Program-made: the position numbers and the translations under genes
In this document: in pieces, positions 49,801 through 53,082 of the stretch
Layout: every line of letters starts with the position of its first letter
Numbering within the stretch: position 1 is the stretch's first letter
The notes under the pieces: generated by a model
The model's input: only the letters and a program-made list of their open reading frames with translations
The model's database searches: none
Told to the model about the DNA's origin: nothing
Source: a virus
Direction: 5' to 3' (one strand)
DNA: 63,198 bases
Virus record (IMG/VR): IMGVR_UViG_3300020473_000028
Span: 1-63,198 of that record

Positions 49801-50456
49801 ATTGCAACAATATTACTCTCAACAAAACCACTCAAATATGTAATGAAAGTTAAATCTGCCCCATCAGCATCAAGTTTTTGTCTAGGAGCAGTTGTGAAGA
49901 TTATATCAGTACCTTCTACAGTATAATCTATATTAGGAATTAAAACCTCACCATAAGACTGTACAATCAAATGTTGTGCAGAAGGTGGAGCTACGGGATT
50001 ATTCTGAGAAGTTAAAGGGAATTTTTGAGTAGTTCCATCAAACAATGCCAATGGACTTGCAAGACCCAACCACTTTAATTTAACCTGTTCGTATGAAATA
50101 CCTGGACTTAAAGCAATATTAGGAGCATGACTTACAGATTCATAGTAAATTACTTCATCACCAATAAGAATAGATCCATCGTTCTCTAAAAATGGGTCTA
50201 CACTCTCTACAACTACTGTATCATTATCTACTCCAAGAGGTTCTACTATCTTCGTTGCACCATCAAGTATTCCTATATCCAGTTTATCAATATCCAGATA
50301 TTGTAAGAAATTGTTTAAAATATTTTGCCCTAGTCCAGTTTTCTCCTGCGATCTATAATAATATTCAATGAATTTATTAAAGAGAGGATATTCATCCTCA
50401 ACGAACGCTGGAGTCAGTGACTTAACTGACTGGGAGACTTTATTGATATTTGCCAT
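25824..50456 (-). CDS. 7: Giant baseplate wedge protein gp7 (8,210 aa)
   Basis: The N-terminus (NINKVSQSVKSLTPAFVEDE, YPLFNKFIEYYYRSQEKTG) is the cyanophage gp7 signature; gp7 links baseplate wedges, and T4 gp7 is 1,032 aa, eight-fold shorter. Approximate domain order: gp7 core with GSGY beta repeats (320-640); wedge core to ~1100; five GSGY/GGGGSGAxA repeats (1118-1340); YHYH-like domain (1410-1555, GWAFDGNPIYGPYGY); propeller-like kelch/SBBP-type blades (1820-2220); LamG-like domain (2240-2435); NGVVQNP beta unit (~3590-3650); second LamG-like domain (4060-4235); 21 Cys...YPR repeats (4335-6865) interspersed with helical DC...GGN modules; further helical modules (6878-7650); two NGxxQxPG units and GSGY repeats at the end. 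It begins 5 nt after gp6 and shares the promoter at 53073. The reading frame is open throughout. Baseplate identity is firm for the N-terminal part; the added domains probably make it an adhesive surface protein as well. Confidence 0.85.
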   Translation of the reverse strand: MANINKVSQSVKSLTPAFVEDEYPLFNKFIEYYYRSQEKTGLGQNILNNFLQYLDIDKLDIGILDGATKIVEPLGVDNDTVVVESVDPFLENDGSILIGDEVIYYESVSHAPNIALSPGISYEQVKLKWLGLASPLALFDGTTQKFPLTSQNNPVAPPSAQHLIVQSYGEVLIPNIDYTVEGTDIIFTTAPRQKLDADGADLTFITYLSGFVESNIVAIDNLSNSFGEGKRQFTITRNGVSYEPVIDEYVLAIYDNELLIPKVDFFIDGNQFIFKEAPLNGRFLSLYSVEAPIPSFGAGAIGYARIDDAGTLTGISTNTNGSNYRFEYPPKVSIKSESGSGAAATALVNGIKSVSLLDGGYGYSDTNPPLVDVQAPTKPGSTTASIRATVTNGAVSGLEVLNSGSGYTFTPRLSFRQPGGGKIAPPTISNGSVHGGITVLNGGIGYTTVPDIYIDEPTEEDGIRASLRAVLTDGRITSVQVLNAGQGYTGTPRVAVVDPTGAQILQTKVDGDGRVTDIELLNGGSGYQDVPSVYIVDERVDQLGNYAGGSGATAVASIFNGQIIDINITNFGSGYSATEPPTIFIQEPPSSEASATVGLNEVTGFTVNQNGTGYSKAKFEGCARAASGIKEYSEDGNAIFSDVTVAATAVTNTPVKCLDALFIKRLLDKYTEQFLPDVPSLDYSQIDVRTAIKTIKDFYASKGTSYSIAYLFKLLYGETVSISYPKDQIIKPSDATWSIDTILRATLVSGDSNNIKDALLIQDRDIADDNVQAASALVENFISIKTSELTIYELVLSEETINGTFTVPYKTKLAEPLNFTDGIITVDSTIGWPERNGEFLIGTGADAELVQYKEKSLNQFIECTRSVNNIVEDWDSATEVTSNFRVYLNKGTPQEVVMNIVGIVDAQQTTLTDTGSYYLPGDKLTVSKLGGTGVGPDLTTWLYNVKKLIDVDTVTYGGVNNQSATITCTNPHGLLVGDQVTIYGANPIIYNGTFLVTSRDSDLIFQYNLPQPATVIPQGNILVSVDLNKGKSINSAVNNAVSPYTTNIQNSFFNDDYVYVASTGIPNYEIGPFPGSALLPGNQRKLNRFPKVPTTISTKNDISSGPIGTWVNGVSIWSYKSTEAKTFGAVTDVSITNSGSGYDAASPPAITMTGGGGEGATASVVVNGSLNEITVTNGGSGYTSSPLVSIVGGGGSGAAATAIITKGSVSRILINQGGSGYVSQPLITIVGGGGTGAAGTASVRGPIQSIGITNGGVEYTSSPTVTLSSGKGAVAQAIVNDGRIISIAIISAGSGYTTAPEVTVQGEGFGAVARATIDTDGENAGRVTNIEIINKGINYVQGTTIINLTSVGQNATFTANVFQWNYNLQATSQFDTAKGSVFTGYNNEYGGEYAHLSNPQRMRYILGDNLYEEIGTGNILEQEEQLTHSPIIGWAFDGNPIYGPYGYNDPTDQSSAIVRLRTSYKLRDELVYDDTTNPTPNRTAGPLLTEEPAGNFVEDYEYSFGLGDLDQYNGRFCKTPDFPDGAYAYFVTIDATDLGSPLFPYVIGPSFNSVVDSWNLSSNAIQQNIPTGVVRYRDPYENVDIDVERTPNASTAALTTEDGEILLFEVEDENRDGIIGPEETADPDQMFEESPLQLFDYFPKVKFDSKVDIEVETTTKFEDASVTGFTVENTGKNYQVDDRLIFDNTDTDGAGVSARISKIKGESVASYEFENISGSNYGVLQTADPHNLVAGDVVYIDYTPIMQNTNKTFVVRQYKGIEEIVIDQRGSGYNTDIPPTITIDGDGTSGKLEAVVSTVGAIDQVNILNSGSGYTSNPRVILSHPQVFKKADYYISKLENQNYVKINDTHVSDNKEIFICGKTKDAVGNTVGFVAKLSATGVKEWENTLESTDGQYYTEFQKLFVDGLDVWVVGNNKPNSNLLDAYNPDVILAKYTQAENGLSAGLQFQKGYAGISGATRADHVSAIQKWSDTRFIIGGYTNTNSSNPYDAFLASIDSTGNFAIKRKLVSTSKSEKIVDMKVITTTEGATELYFLMEVALNQATTDVNLAFGKATLTTSAINIDFIKEYSTSVYSLVDGSLVFDEFNECYISASLRFKSDPTQKDSFWVCKVSRTGSIIWNYRYVAPGRDITMADRSSIDIFGDLNVAFSRDNSTTGVKTVDSVKIGYNGIIKNHTTNEFNQNRIEGITVHSVNTDNSGDIYLSGQTQWNRNEFIFDFAANEQTDLTGNYTLTSVGASSAITYDDNMAKIYGYQPAGSSSTWENSYLKVAGADLGTTLANDWTLEFFIYKSGSQSQTLSQNVQTIMGIGGARDATGGLWLGYDNSSGELQMVITNQTTQLINGSGQSSTQTTMYADNSWQTIAVRKEGNVFKAFVNGIEVISGTLSNTSFATKDLYFGNQIGFGTGATDFSQNYQGQFFIDNIRLRNRAVPVTVPSDISSLPPVASFALGFAWTDTAWFTNNLTKYDYIDYNAWNLKVDKNADATRLGDKGVQTNTQLGFVRTAVTPVIGSSMTIGEADFALGDAGLQTLDFDDATITMTPGTETLTYTNDIWSSRTATVPSPGSQKLQVSAVVKDRYFFKVTNTVKIDNIQELTINQPFIFTTGSKLRLNNLSSGTFINSGYIIKSDIPNRKIYVAVQNNPWSNDLNTGILVSEQFNEQDTYGIVGPVPNDVNEMKAYTFAQVDNTTPGTFDIDMSTYDAPADIGGTNNLNDFARFKPFNVGDYSVRIDEIGGSSSFIVGSVVSLTSDDISFNADYNTTQITNLTGVTKITLISNLERILQITAVNNSDEVYVITGTSHYLSEGEIVYVDGNPSQNFGGLVYDEYDGAFAVDTVVSPLEFTYKLPQTAVTAPATNASSVGIFVKSPTLKMYYGHQYIFDLGHSTLVGGNLSFAKDNLYKLEYSFNSIERIGTPGLTGQGQPNPSVKLKVDNNIVTNISYYFDPSRTGDDSPVISDSYLDVTDSPYTGTFTISSTSGQTITRGADVFKFPLLNEPEGIGDISRTSYTTSSLKAVGSIGDIRIINPGGFYTKLPIVTGIASTRKIERVQIVEPGTEYAVGTYNGVPIAGDGEGGFVQITVADGQDDEGITIPGQIQEVLVTSPGKGYTTATIDVEGVSGILGAGLTGSGADLSVVIPPFGTEASIFTKGDKVGKIKKLKNNNFGYDYPHDYTLRPEITFPLNAQLTSTSILESITVTNPGSGYSLAPTVIIQGGGGSGATAEATIKNGRLDIIEVKDPGAGYSSTPTVSLRSSFNYVVNLDLGLLQFAYPHGITNGAEISVAVTDTGDGADYPLSAGATGRLNPNTTYYAISGSANSLEDDQLKIAITPQNAELGDALSFVNAGEGRQSILTESFGGQATANVITSTFLEGELVYQGDSLETATAQGYVSTNSGWQIGPRILKIVDYTGVFAENQQITGVISKSSGTISDLKFARGVLDIGSITKTTGQFIDDVGKPSEIIQKIQDSYYYQDFSYAVKSAVSISEWKEILIRNVHPASFKVFGELNLNEYGQIPNKETFFELTKSVELAQEAIVPNIQNFALVDPIYTEFNNTEVLFRQKRLTSSENILTSVVQRVDDISSQFDGIKTSFPLTVNGGTVVANANQLMVVLNGVVQNPETAFTIQQDSIVFTEPPRPPASVKYASVTIDPIQGYEMIFNNPSGIYPGLGNEIKGSSSDARFTVLKVVGTVVTGYITDGSFVLGELCNVIATGFAGNLASITPVGSIGLFTFNENITNLEGNTAKVESVNLETGQEMPIAKLRYSIGPSTTVFEVIDPTSETPQPVPIGTFDANVNYQVGSEIFTLISTVDNAESTSLTVVRNVLGTTAANQQDNTPLYSTKIEVTDKLTLSKTAGTYTSTPGLFDIQLNDVIYGAQSGVIARITSTSAYQDPITNEFIGQVDISPGSSFFGLLFNRITSQTYPNVVLDDIAASAVSIVDATDNLTPYNGNFPSNEQINNYIVPFNNLTGTLQLNENIRNYKIEYGNNTNEFVTGETGKVRKMSFYDKEGTGFFSSGQVIRSRDTKAEVIGYNQARNTVYLGKIGRTKSNGEDYFDFTFAGSAQIDTAQKKYGAGSLQLTAGTTDYIWCQTTSEIAFGTGDFTFEFYIRPDSSSLSGTIDVFDTRVSSANEVALRVYIESGQLRWNVNNADLVTSVGTSLTADTWAHVAYTRTGTSGKLYIDGVEVGTGTDNSNYVAKPLFIGVGYAFGTGFIGHIDEVRISNTIRYASAFTPLAGIFQGDSATKMLLHFDGKDGQQWVQDWSGSESFTKGEYFNNDAIISTVRYVGNHTFVAGTSNAALTFNDGTIKDVTDATYNGETGVLVLTIGSHSYTTSNTVTIGTDKLPFTCDKDNHATEHRYPRPTDPAHGVALTIDSVTGTTITVNVGRAVSRGFVGNTNRYYNAATLIESNLEFIAQESVYLLEQKFPDFTVINGSVNCQDDVKDICKSIAHDLRNGSNEKIWLAASYYVDREDINNVKLLNVENEIVETVWTYGKLNQILRYVITNDAWDVQGNHGQKQKFDTSITESSGNAATKFTPSGAEYNAATGELKILKSSHGLFSETTLSINGGGYNPVTGMLTCTTASAHNLTAGSKLQIEDESLTFTCTMDQNRSEHKYPRASDHASQGWLDVVVVDSTTFQVDVGKTPDVIFNPTAATYSGSTGLLKMTIGEHRLRAGTNIKVATGSLPFRCTMDGLQDVKKYPRENDFIYQDSVPILYEGTTHTANSASYTPDSGLLTITVFGHGFAHGDKVRIADESLTFECLLDNNITQHRYPRSTDPSSGRLHKIVNVTTNTFDVNVGVSPDLSLHTFKSADPNGIIHKDNTITLDVGKTHNIAYDVSSANYTAVTGALVITTSAPGSPGLGGNMNLMVGDSIRLRDGAFLFSCNMDGQATDHAYPRLTDPARGTAVDVIDISEVDKTATGATYNPLTGMMTVTIGSLLNSPSTRNCTGAAYDPATGMLTITSSAHQVYNGNLVRLNDGAFIFRCGLDDETTDHFYPRSGDPARDEWLPAQNRTENTFDLFIGKSQDLSGHTCVGVTANPCMKVAGEMVRFEEGAITFSCTKDGNATNHAYPRKTDPVFRRGWSVVEASTNTTFDVFVGRTVFGAYTHTYVSGTTNGVKVHNNAFTVNVGKSKFSAYTPSAATYVPETGIMDLTVGNHWIKDSTTHTAIDVNYIASTGVMTLTIPNHGFMIGDKIKVADNAISLTCSLDQHGSEHTYPRSTDPKSGEWMLISNVTDNTFDVNVGTSPQLDFDVSNATYDPVSGNLVLTIGTHSLSVGTSIRLKDNSITFVCDYGGDGFSTQKSYPRSYGANTSDNQDYAYNTALNIIAKDATTITVNVNESPDTAISHAGTHNYHSSLSGAVITGGDYTHNFVSCVQNGITRAGDSVYIEQDSLTFRCDLDGQTTDKTYPRASGSNAPGGADYAYNTATYVQEVKTTSHTPTDADYNPATGIMTITMDGHGLTAPTTKTAESGTTFNPATGELFVVSANHGFVTGDMVKIADNSLVFTCAEDGNSTNHSYPRSSDFASGRFFPILRTSANDFTMTVGNAFGDQPISNNTTHVWVSAVANGLVKANDKVRLDENAVTFTCAKDGNATNHSYPRRTDPSYFEWLPLDNVQTNTFDVFIGKSSDTSTHTFVSFVANSMQRPTGVITVDVGISSNTSTHVFQSASADAIKCGGQYTHVWKGGLTVDKAFTIGGDYTHEFVAGGEKFTVTAAAFTPGTGSMTVTVPNHGFDNGDMVKFDDGSITFRCLQDNYQTDHTYPRSSDPASGTYLQVSSVTKDTFVVNVGTSSNTTTHQFQSAVTNGLTRAVIRTGGAYTHTLTGAKGGCFKKKGRAIAIDDHGLTMTCEYDDRGSNHKYPRTTDPSSKQVLPITKFDTNSFTVNVGPTSFNKNYKPYNPTTATYTPSTGSLQINLLAHDITTDDFVIIEDESLKFTCTMDNNQSIKSYPRPGHDVRAAGKELPVLSTDATSITVNVGIAGTNQTFTPSAATYDASTGDMTLTIGQHGIRKGSNIVIQNNTLQFTCDMDGNTATKTYPRATDPYGSEKSIPVTDVYYNSGTASNAVFTPATGLMVITLTNHGLSNGDYIQLVDESLTFKCNLDGYTTEHKYPRPSDPVSGRWLAISNKTNDTFEVNVGISSDTSTHAFTAAATNGVRAQNGMIKVNVGKSPIKGYNPSLAAGSTTAYDPNTGMLTIDIGAHELEVGDGIKIAKQSFGFICAQDGGNTIHYYPRTSDWGYNKSHPITAKTSTSITVNISNGAISNTTEHAFYTVYDKFTPTGITYSGWTGIMTVTTNIVHNMDAGEYIKFDDNSLTFTCTKDGNATEHRYPRATDPASGKWLKVLSTGLTSYTFQVQVLDITPSTNVTTHTFVSGKSYATNCIKRAAVITGGDYAHTFTGNASSNNVIYSPDSTHTFSSADPGAVKKLLTKHSFVSAENNCVTVMDYSVGDCVDVQATVENLIDIVTDTLEGANNPSPIDHLGSVSRLSSDPDNEFLGGRVYAFLEESFPVSLHNSTDDIIYANQIGGDGKYRFQDAADLVEANAGPIVDKASHDMLTLYPDLVLDMPRNADGSGNGTLQCKTDLALILTEFIKDLRQGGNFNTVNVARRYLGANDVILHIRLQLFQSAYAHLRLAHYMKQAITGNLTYDNTDKIIVGDWGITQSTATQFTATGATYDPATGILVATIGTHSLEVGDYVNVVDGSLVFSCAGGTGTHTFVSGVTNAITADSGGPFTAATGTTYDPSNGNLTLEIGSHSLTTSNTISIADNGLTFTCDADNHSSNHTYPRPTDPASVNTSGLNNGVLAISGVTGTTITVNVTAVSTSQASYPRSTDPASNSNLEIIAADATTITFNVGSTTNVQAHTFVSAAANGIVSPGDCANVKEAIDNLVATANDIIAPTNSDFAISADRLYFNRKSIADEITTLVTNEFQFQLVEGGPVYNAFLYPEPGGVQTCQRDLALIMLGIISDLQTGGNNSTIAAMENYLSTAMQINYIEDELLATTYAIEQMKWLGEHAILNRLYTKDSNETPPNYNFNYTTIEAYRDALTPTDMSPVVTRFKELVDIALNILAPGKLAMRGAAKNLLYNQSYYKEEITTLVTQQFGASVWQYDDWLNTIVTNLVHDLVTTDITDTTVAHNIEIENVTGAFEVGEMIFSQRAGGGSAVVLEYKSEGSFLVVGKWYGAPWEGNDRLEGTRSGVVANVKIGGVGYPYTWFNKPANVRTIAFAKNIQSNIQGQVSAPNLFTNPESIRTDWLPGFIVISDDFAQAPDGTQTAEKLIAFTSNGFHFTSRNYSLTSFDTWDDGSIKFDDTNNTFDEGGAATDDDNQQYTFSVFFKGDEFNKVRFGLVMDAGTVGQQDVFFDLDLATGTAGTLFQPQGGISGDAYGSVPYGNGWYRAYITTTISFGFSELRAQFLMYDTTNSLSYTGDGASGMFMWGAKLSVGTIDPYTSQLGEIFYADTEYNVKTYALDALETYASQAISNTLTSPSTAASYVKYFDAAASGYYSDRAVTRCIRSNLDILKGQLGLDTFYTNITVNNGIRIPTYTYGTRELPIGLGGGLNDSDYLYGFASGAYAELENMTVNEGEIVNIYQRLRFDAVITDGPFWIGETIRKVSDNAVNGTVHGLWEDENYRYVDVIMNAGTFAALDIVESDRAQLPPTGQISVITDRIQIIDLKGTFEASVPFKAYTSGATATPTEFIRTEAAVLDNTGGTLTVDTETLLGSFETTSVVYPEVSRQYIEVSKFDGFDISVGDRIASAGYTRLGISIISGLNEFTVGQRLYKVVGGIQDFDNYAIISEVDLDNNFLYVADFQGTPLTNGDLVGDYGVGNNFPVGYASVTTRVVTPGAGSALIQDIRDSGTLKRVYLSDIKGTFVTKDAIISADNYKAIVVNKVSLLARVKRAFKGFDGVQTTFKLSTGNGTQYLPDPAGHLLVFVNGILQPPGASAAYTAFSDSIQFTEPPDLGASFTGFYVGKLRQLDDISFEFDSLRQSFNLKRNDVFYSLTLTDGVQSTTIRPENNIIVSLNGVIQEPGVGFELVGSRIIFSEIPRVGSTFVGFSYVGSEADVDAAEVIPPIEPGDFIDIQGETSDREVAVIESSNSLITFDYLGSVFGQNAQAQANLTSGFIDSVQVTSGGSGYTSRPNVRVDSISGFEGDINALVGVGGVVINNQGTGYQNPDIAVETTVPDDWTAPDLSLYGEELVDPEVLT
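29880..37450 (-). repeat. Array of ~21 Cys...YPR coding repeats inside gp7
   Basis: In-frame repeats of roughly 80-110 codons share the pattern Y-x-P-x-T-G-x-L-x-I...H-x-L...G-D-x-[VI]-x-[IL]-x-D-x-[SA]-[LI]-x-F-x-C-x-x-D-x-x-x-T-x-H-x-Y-P-R-x-[TS]-D-P, followed by T-F-x-V-[NF]-[VI]-G-x-S and often T-H-x-F-x-S-A-x-x-N-G-[IVL]. I count 21 YPR motifs, 20 of them with the upstream Cys, plus one degenerate FSC unit without YPR. Units are diverged in DNA, so they are not recent duplications. Confidence 0.8.
46440..47100 (-). repeat. Five ~40-aa GSGY/GGGGSGAxA coding repeats in gp7
   Basis: Five consecutive units of the pattern GSGYxSxPxVxIxGGGGxGAxAxAxVxxGxIxxIxIxxG lie at about residues 1118-1340. 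Similar units occur at residues 320-640, near 2900-3000 and at the C-terminus, and in four other virion proteins of the window. Confidence 0.75.
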
Positions 50457-50461
50457 CTAAG

Positions 50462-52492
50462 TTAGAAACAACTAGAAGTGAGAGAACCTGTATTATTAAT
50501 TGAAGCAACTTCAACTAGAGTTGGTGCTTGGTTAAACACCTTTGGTGTCAAACTATTTAGAGGTACAGTAGGAGGTGGTGTTGTACCAACTGGAGCTACT
50601 GTGACTTCAGGATTAATGACGTTGATTATTGTTCCAGGAGTTGATGCTGGAATAGTAGAACTGTTAGAAGGTATAAACAGAGTTGGTAATTGAAGATCTG
50701 TTGGTAATAAAGATGTGTCAATCACACTACCTGTGCCAGTAACAGCATCAGAAAGATTTAAATTGGTAGTTGCTGGAATATTATCTCCAGCTCCTACTAT
50801 ATTAATTGGTCCTATGCAAATATCACCAGTTTCATAATTTATAGAACCTGCGGAAGTATTGGTATATACCTTCTTATTTCCAGTATTATAGAAGGTTCTC
50901 AACTTACCAAAACCATCATCTTCAAACTGTTGATCAACACCAGGTCTATCTGCTGTTCTAAAATTACCAGATAGTATTACTGGTTCTTTCTTACAACCAG
51001 TAGTATCACTATCAACGTTACTTGGAGCACTATCATATAAGGATGAACCTGTTGATATGCAATAAGTATTAGTTTGATTTGTTTGAGGTTTAATATACTT
51101 CAAAAGCGATGTTTGTACAGAAACATCACTAATTGCCTTATTAGATAAGGTAATTGCTTTTTGGAACTGTTGATTCCTAAATGTTGAGTTAAAGTTATTG
51201 ATTTGAGTTTGGGTTGCCCAATCATTAACAGAATTCTGTATATTAGTCTTAATTTCAGAAGTATTGTTAGTTACTCCAGTGTCATATAAAGCAAATACTT
51301 TAGGATAGACATAAAGTTGATCTGGGTCAATAACTACAGGGTCAATAGATGCCATTGCATAACTTCTAAGATCTGAAGCAATAGTCTTCTTAGTAGCATC
51401 ATTCAGAGATGAACCTGTTTTAGTCTTAATTGCAATATAAACCTTACCGTAAATTGGTGGATTTAATGAGTCACCACCATAAGCAATAACGGAATCTGCA
51501 TTAGAATATATTTTCTTAGTTATTACGGCATAATCCTGTGCTGTAACTGCTCTATATTGAGAAGAGTAATATCTAGGAGCCATATACTTGATAGACTCTA
51601 CAGTCTCAGAAGCAGACCCCTGTTGTGACTTTTCTTTTGTAGATAGAGTAACATCGCCATTTGGAGGTTTAATTCCAAGACTATCTTGTAGATCTCCAAT
51701 AAATGTAAATTTCTGAACTTCATTTGCTTCTGAACCAGAAGTAACTAAGTACTCTAAATTAATTATTTCACCGTCTTTAAGTTTTCTACCAACACTGTCA
51801 TCACCAAACCTTATTTCGTATCTTTGATCTTCTCCTTCAGCAATAAAGTAAACCCTAGTTGTAGCAGTCAAATTAGTAACTGTATCAACTAAATTGTACA
51901 AATCTGATGTGGTAGATGCTTCGTTTGGTTTAACAGTAACTGTTAAAGTGTCTATATCTGCATCTTCAGCAGGAACTATGTAATTTTGACTCTCAAAACT
52001 ACTTACAGTATATGAAAAATCTACAATAGAACCTTCACGAATCATTAGATTGTCAAATATTGCAACACCAGTGGTCGTATTAACCTCTACAGTAGTGTCA
52101 GAAAGGACATTCCATATAAAGTTACCCCCACTTGCTACAGGCCCCTTAGAAAGCGTTAAACTACTAGGATATGCACCATTTGTTTGTGAAGTTTGTACCT
52201 CTAAATGTAAACATGCCTTAGAACATGTAATTGACCTTGGTACATAATTCAAAAGTTTTGCTATATTAACAATATTATCTCTTAATGTCGCAGAAGGAAG
52301 AAATGCCTCATTCATTGACATATTAGCATTAAATGCACTATAATAAGTGTTATACGCTAAAGTATCAATAAGATAGGATAATCCTGACCCCTCAAAATCA
52401 TAATCTGAAAACTCATTTCTAGTTCTCAGATAGGTTTTGATAGATGATTTAATATCCTCAAAATCTAATGCTGTCAGATTATTCGGTTGCAT
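50462..52492 (-). CDS. 6: Baseplate wedge protein gp6
   Basis: A 676-aa protein (T4 gp6 is 660 aa). The N-terminus NLTALDFEDIKSSIKTYLRT, then FSDYDFEGSGLSYLIDTLAY and NMSMNEAFLPSATLRDNIVN is the clear gp6/J-like wedge signature; RYYSSQYRAVTAQDYAVITK around residues 300-320 is the second conserved block. gp6 dimers form the inner ring that holds the baseplate together and drives sheath contraction. The last ~130 residues are Thr/Pro-rich (ITSSCF end) and may be flexible. Start overlaps the gp25 stop as TAATG; gp7 follows after 5 nt. The 25-6-7 order is the conserved wedge cluster. Confidence 0.92.
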   Translation of the reverse strand: MQPNNLTALDFEDIKSSIKTYLRTRNEFSDYDFEGSGLSYLIDTLAYNTYYSAFNANMSMNEAFLPSATLRDNIVNIAKLLNYVPRSITCSKACLHLEVQTSQTNGAYPSSLTLSKGPVASGGNFIWNVLSDTTVEVNTTTGVAIFDNLMIREGSIVDFSYTVSSFESQNYIVPAEDADIDTLTVTVKPNEASTTSDLYNLVDTVTNLTATTRVYFIAEGEDQRYEIRFGDDSVGRKLKDGEIINLEYLVTSGSEANEVQKFTFIGDLQDSLGIKPPNGDVTLSTKEKSQQGSASETVESIKYMAPRYYSSQYRAVTAQDYAVITKKIYSNADSVIAYGGDSLNPPIYGKVYIAIKTKTGSSLNDATKKTIASDLRSYAMASIDPVVIDPDQLYVYPKVFALYDTGVTNNTSEIKTNIQNSVNDWATQTQINNFNSTFRNQQFQKAITLSNKAISDVSVQTSLLKYIKPQTNQTNTYCISTGSSLYDSAPSNVDSDTTGCKKEPVILSGNFRTADRPGVDQQFEDDGFGKLRTFYNTGNKKVYTNTSAGSINYETGDICIGPINIVGAGDNIPATTNLNLSDAVTGTGSVIDTSLLPTDLQLPTLFIPSNSSTIPASTPGTIINVINPEVTVAPVGTTPPPTVPLNSLTPKVFNQAPTLVEVASINNTGSLTSSCF

Positions 52493-52911
52493 TATCCAGC
52501 TCTTTGTAAAACAAATTTGACTTCTTCAACAATAGGTATACCTACAATTTGATATGTTATAGTTACTGCTAGTTTATTATTCCCCGAAAAAGGAACAGCA
52601 TTAACTTCTCTCAGTTGTACTCTACTTTCATGTTGATTAATGGTATTTATTATCTCACTCTTAATTGCGTCTACACTAAACGCATCTAGAGGTTCAAATA
52701 ACATAGCATATACTTGGCAACCTATAGTAGGTTGAAATAATTTCTCACCAGGTGATGTCATTACCAAGTTTCTGATAGACTGTTTTATGGCATTATCATC
52801 TTTGACGGCAGATACATCGTCAGTAAATGGATTTTTGCCAAAAGACATACCAATATCTTTAAATGACCTAGACTGTGCCAGATCTTTACTACTAATCGGT
52901 TTCAGTGCCAT
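52492..52911 (-). CDS. 25: Baseplate wedge protein gp25
   Basis: A 139-aa protein (T4 gp25 is 132 aa) of the gp25/W family with lysozyme-like ancestry in name only. Visible conserved parts are FGKNPFTDDVSAVKDDNAIK, the SIRNLVMTSPGEKLFQP block, GCQVYAMLFEPLD and the NQHESRVQL strand, which correspond to the family's core and EPR-like region. gp25 initiates sheath polymerisation at the baseplate together with gp6 and gp53. Its start lies 20 nt inside the upstream 52-aa gene, and its stop overlaps the gp6 start (TAATG), so the three are co-translated. Confidence 0.92.
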   Translation of the reverse strand: MALKPISSKDLAQSRSFKDIGMSFGKNPFTDDVSAVKDDNAIKQSIRNLVMTSPGEKLFQPTIGCQVYAMLFEPLDAFSVDAIKSEIINTINQHESRVQLREVNAVPFSGNNKLAVTITYQIVGIPIVEEVKFVLQRAG

Positions 52912-53050
52912 TATCTTTAGGTGACTTATTATTAATATCTCTTTTCATCAATTTATCACTTCTGGGGTCTGTAATTAAATATTTACAGTATTCCCAACCA
53001 TTCTTTTTAAACTCATCACTCATATCAACGGGTCTATTAGCTACAGACAT
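52892..53050 (-). CDS. Small conserved-looking phage protein upstream of gp25 (52 aa)
   Basis: An ATG at 53050 opens a 52-residue frame (MSVANRPVDMSDEFKKNGWE ... ending NGTETD) that overlaps gp25 by 20 nt. A late promoter GATAAATA lies 23 nt upstream, so this is the first gene of the gp25-gp6-gp7 transcription unit. It is highly charged and hydrophilic, with one aromatic patch (NGWEYCKYLITDP) and no recognisable domain. Promoter placement and the overlap with gp25 argue that it is translated. It may be a small baseplate factor, but nothing in the sequence shows this. Confidence 0.7.
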   Translation of the reverse strand: MSVANRPVDMSDEFKKNGWEYCKYLITDPRSDKLMKRDINNKSPKDNGTETD

Positions 53051-53072
53051 AATATTAGGAGATATCCTTTAT

Positions 53073-53080
53073 TATTTATC
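53073..53080 (-). promoter_or_regulatory. Late promoter (GATAAATA) for the gp25-gp6-gp7 unit
   Basis: Minus-strand GATAAATA is 23 nt upstream of the 52-aa gene's ATG at 53050 and directly after the 2OG oxygenase gene. Confidence 0.72.
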
Positions 53081-53082
53081 GT

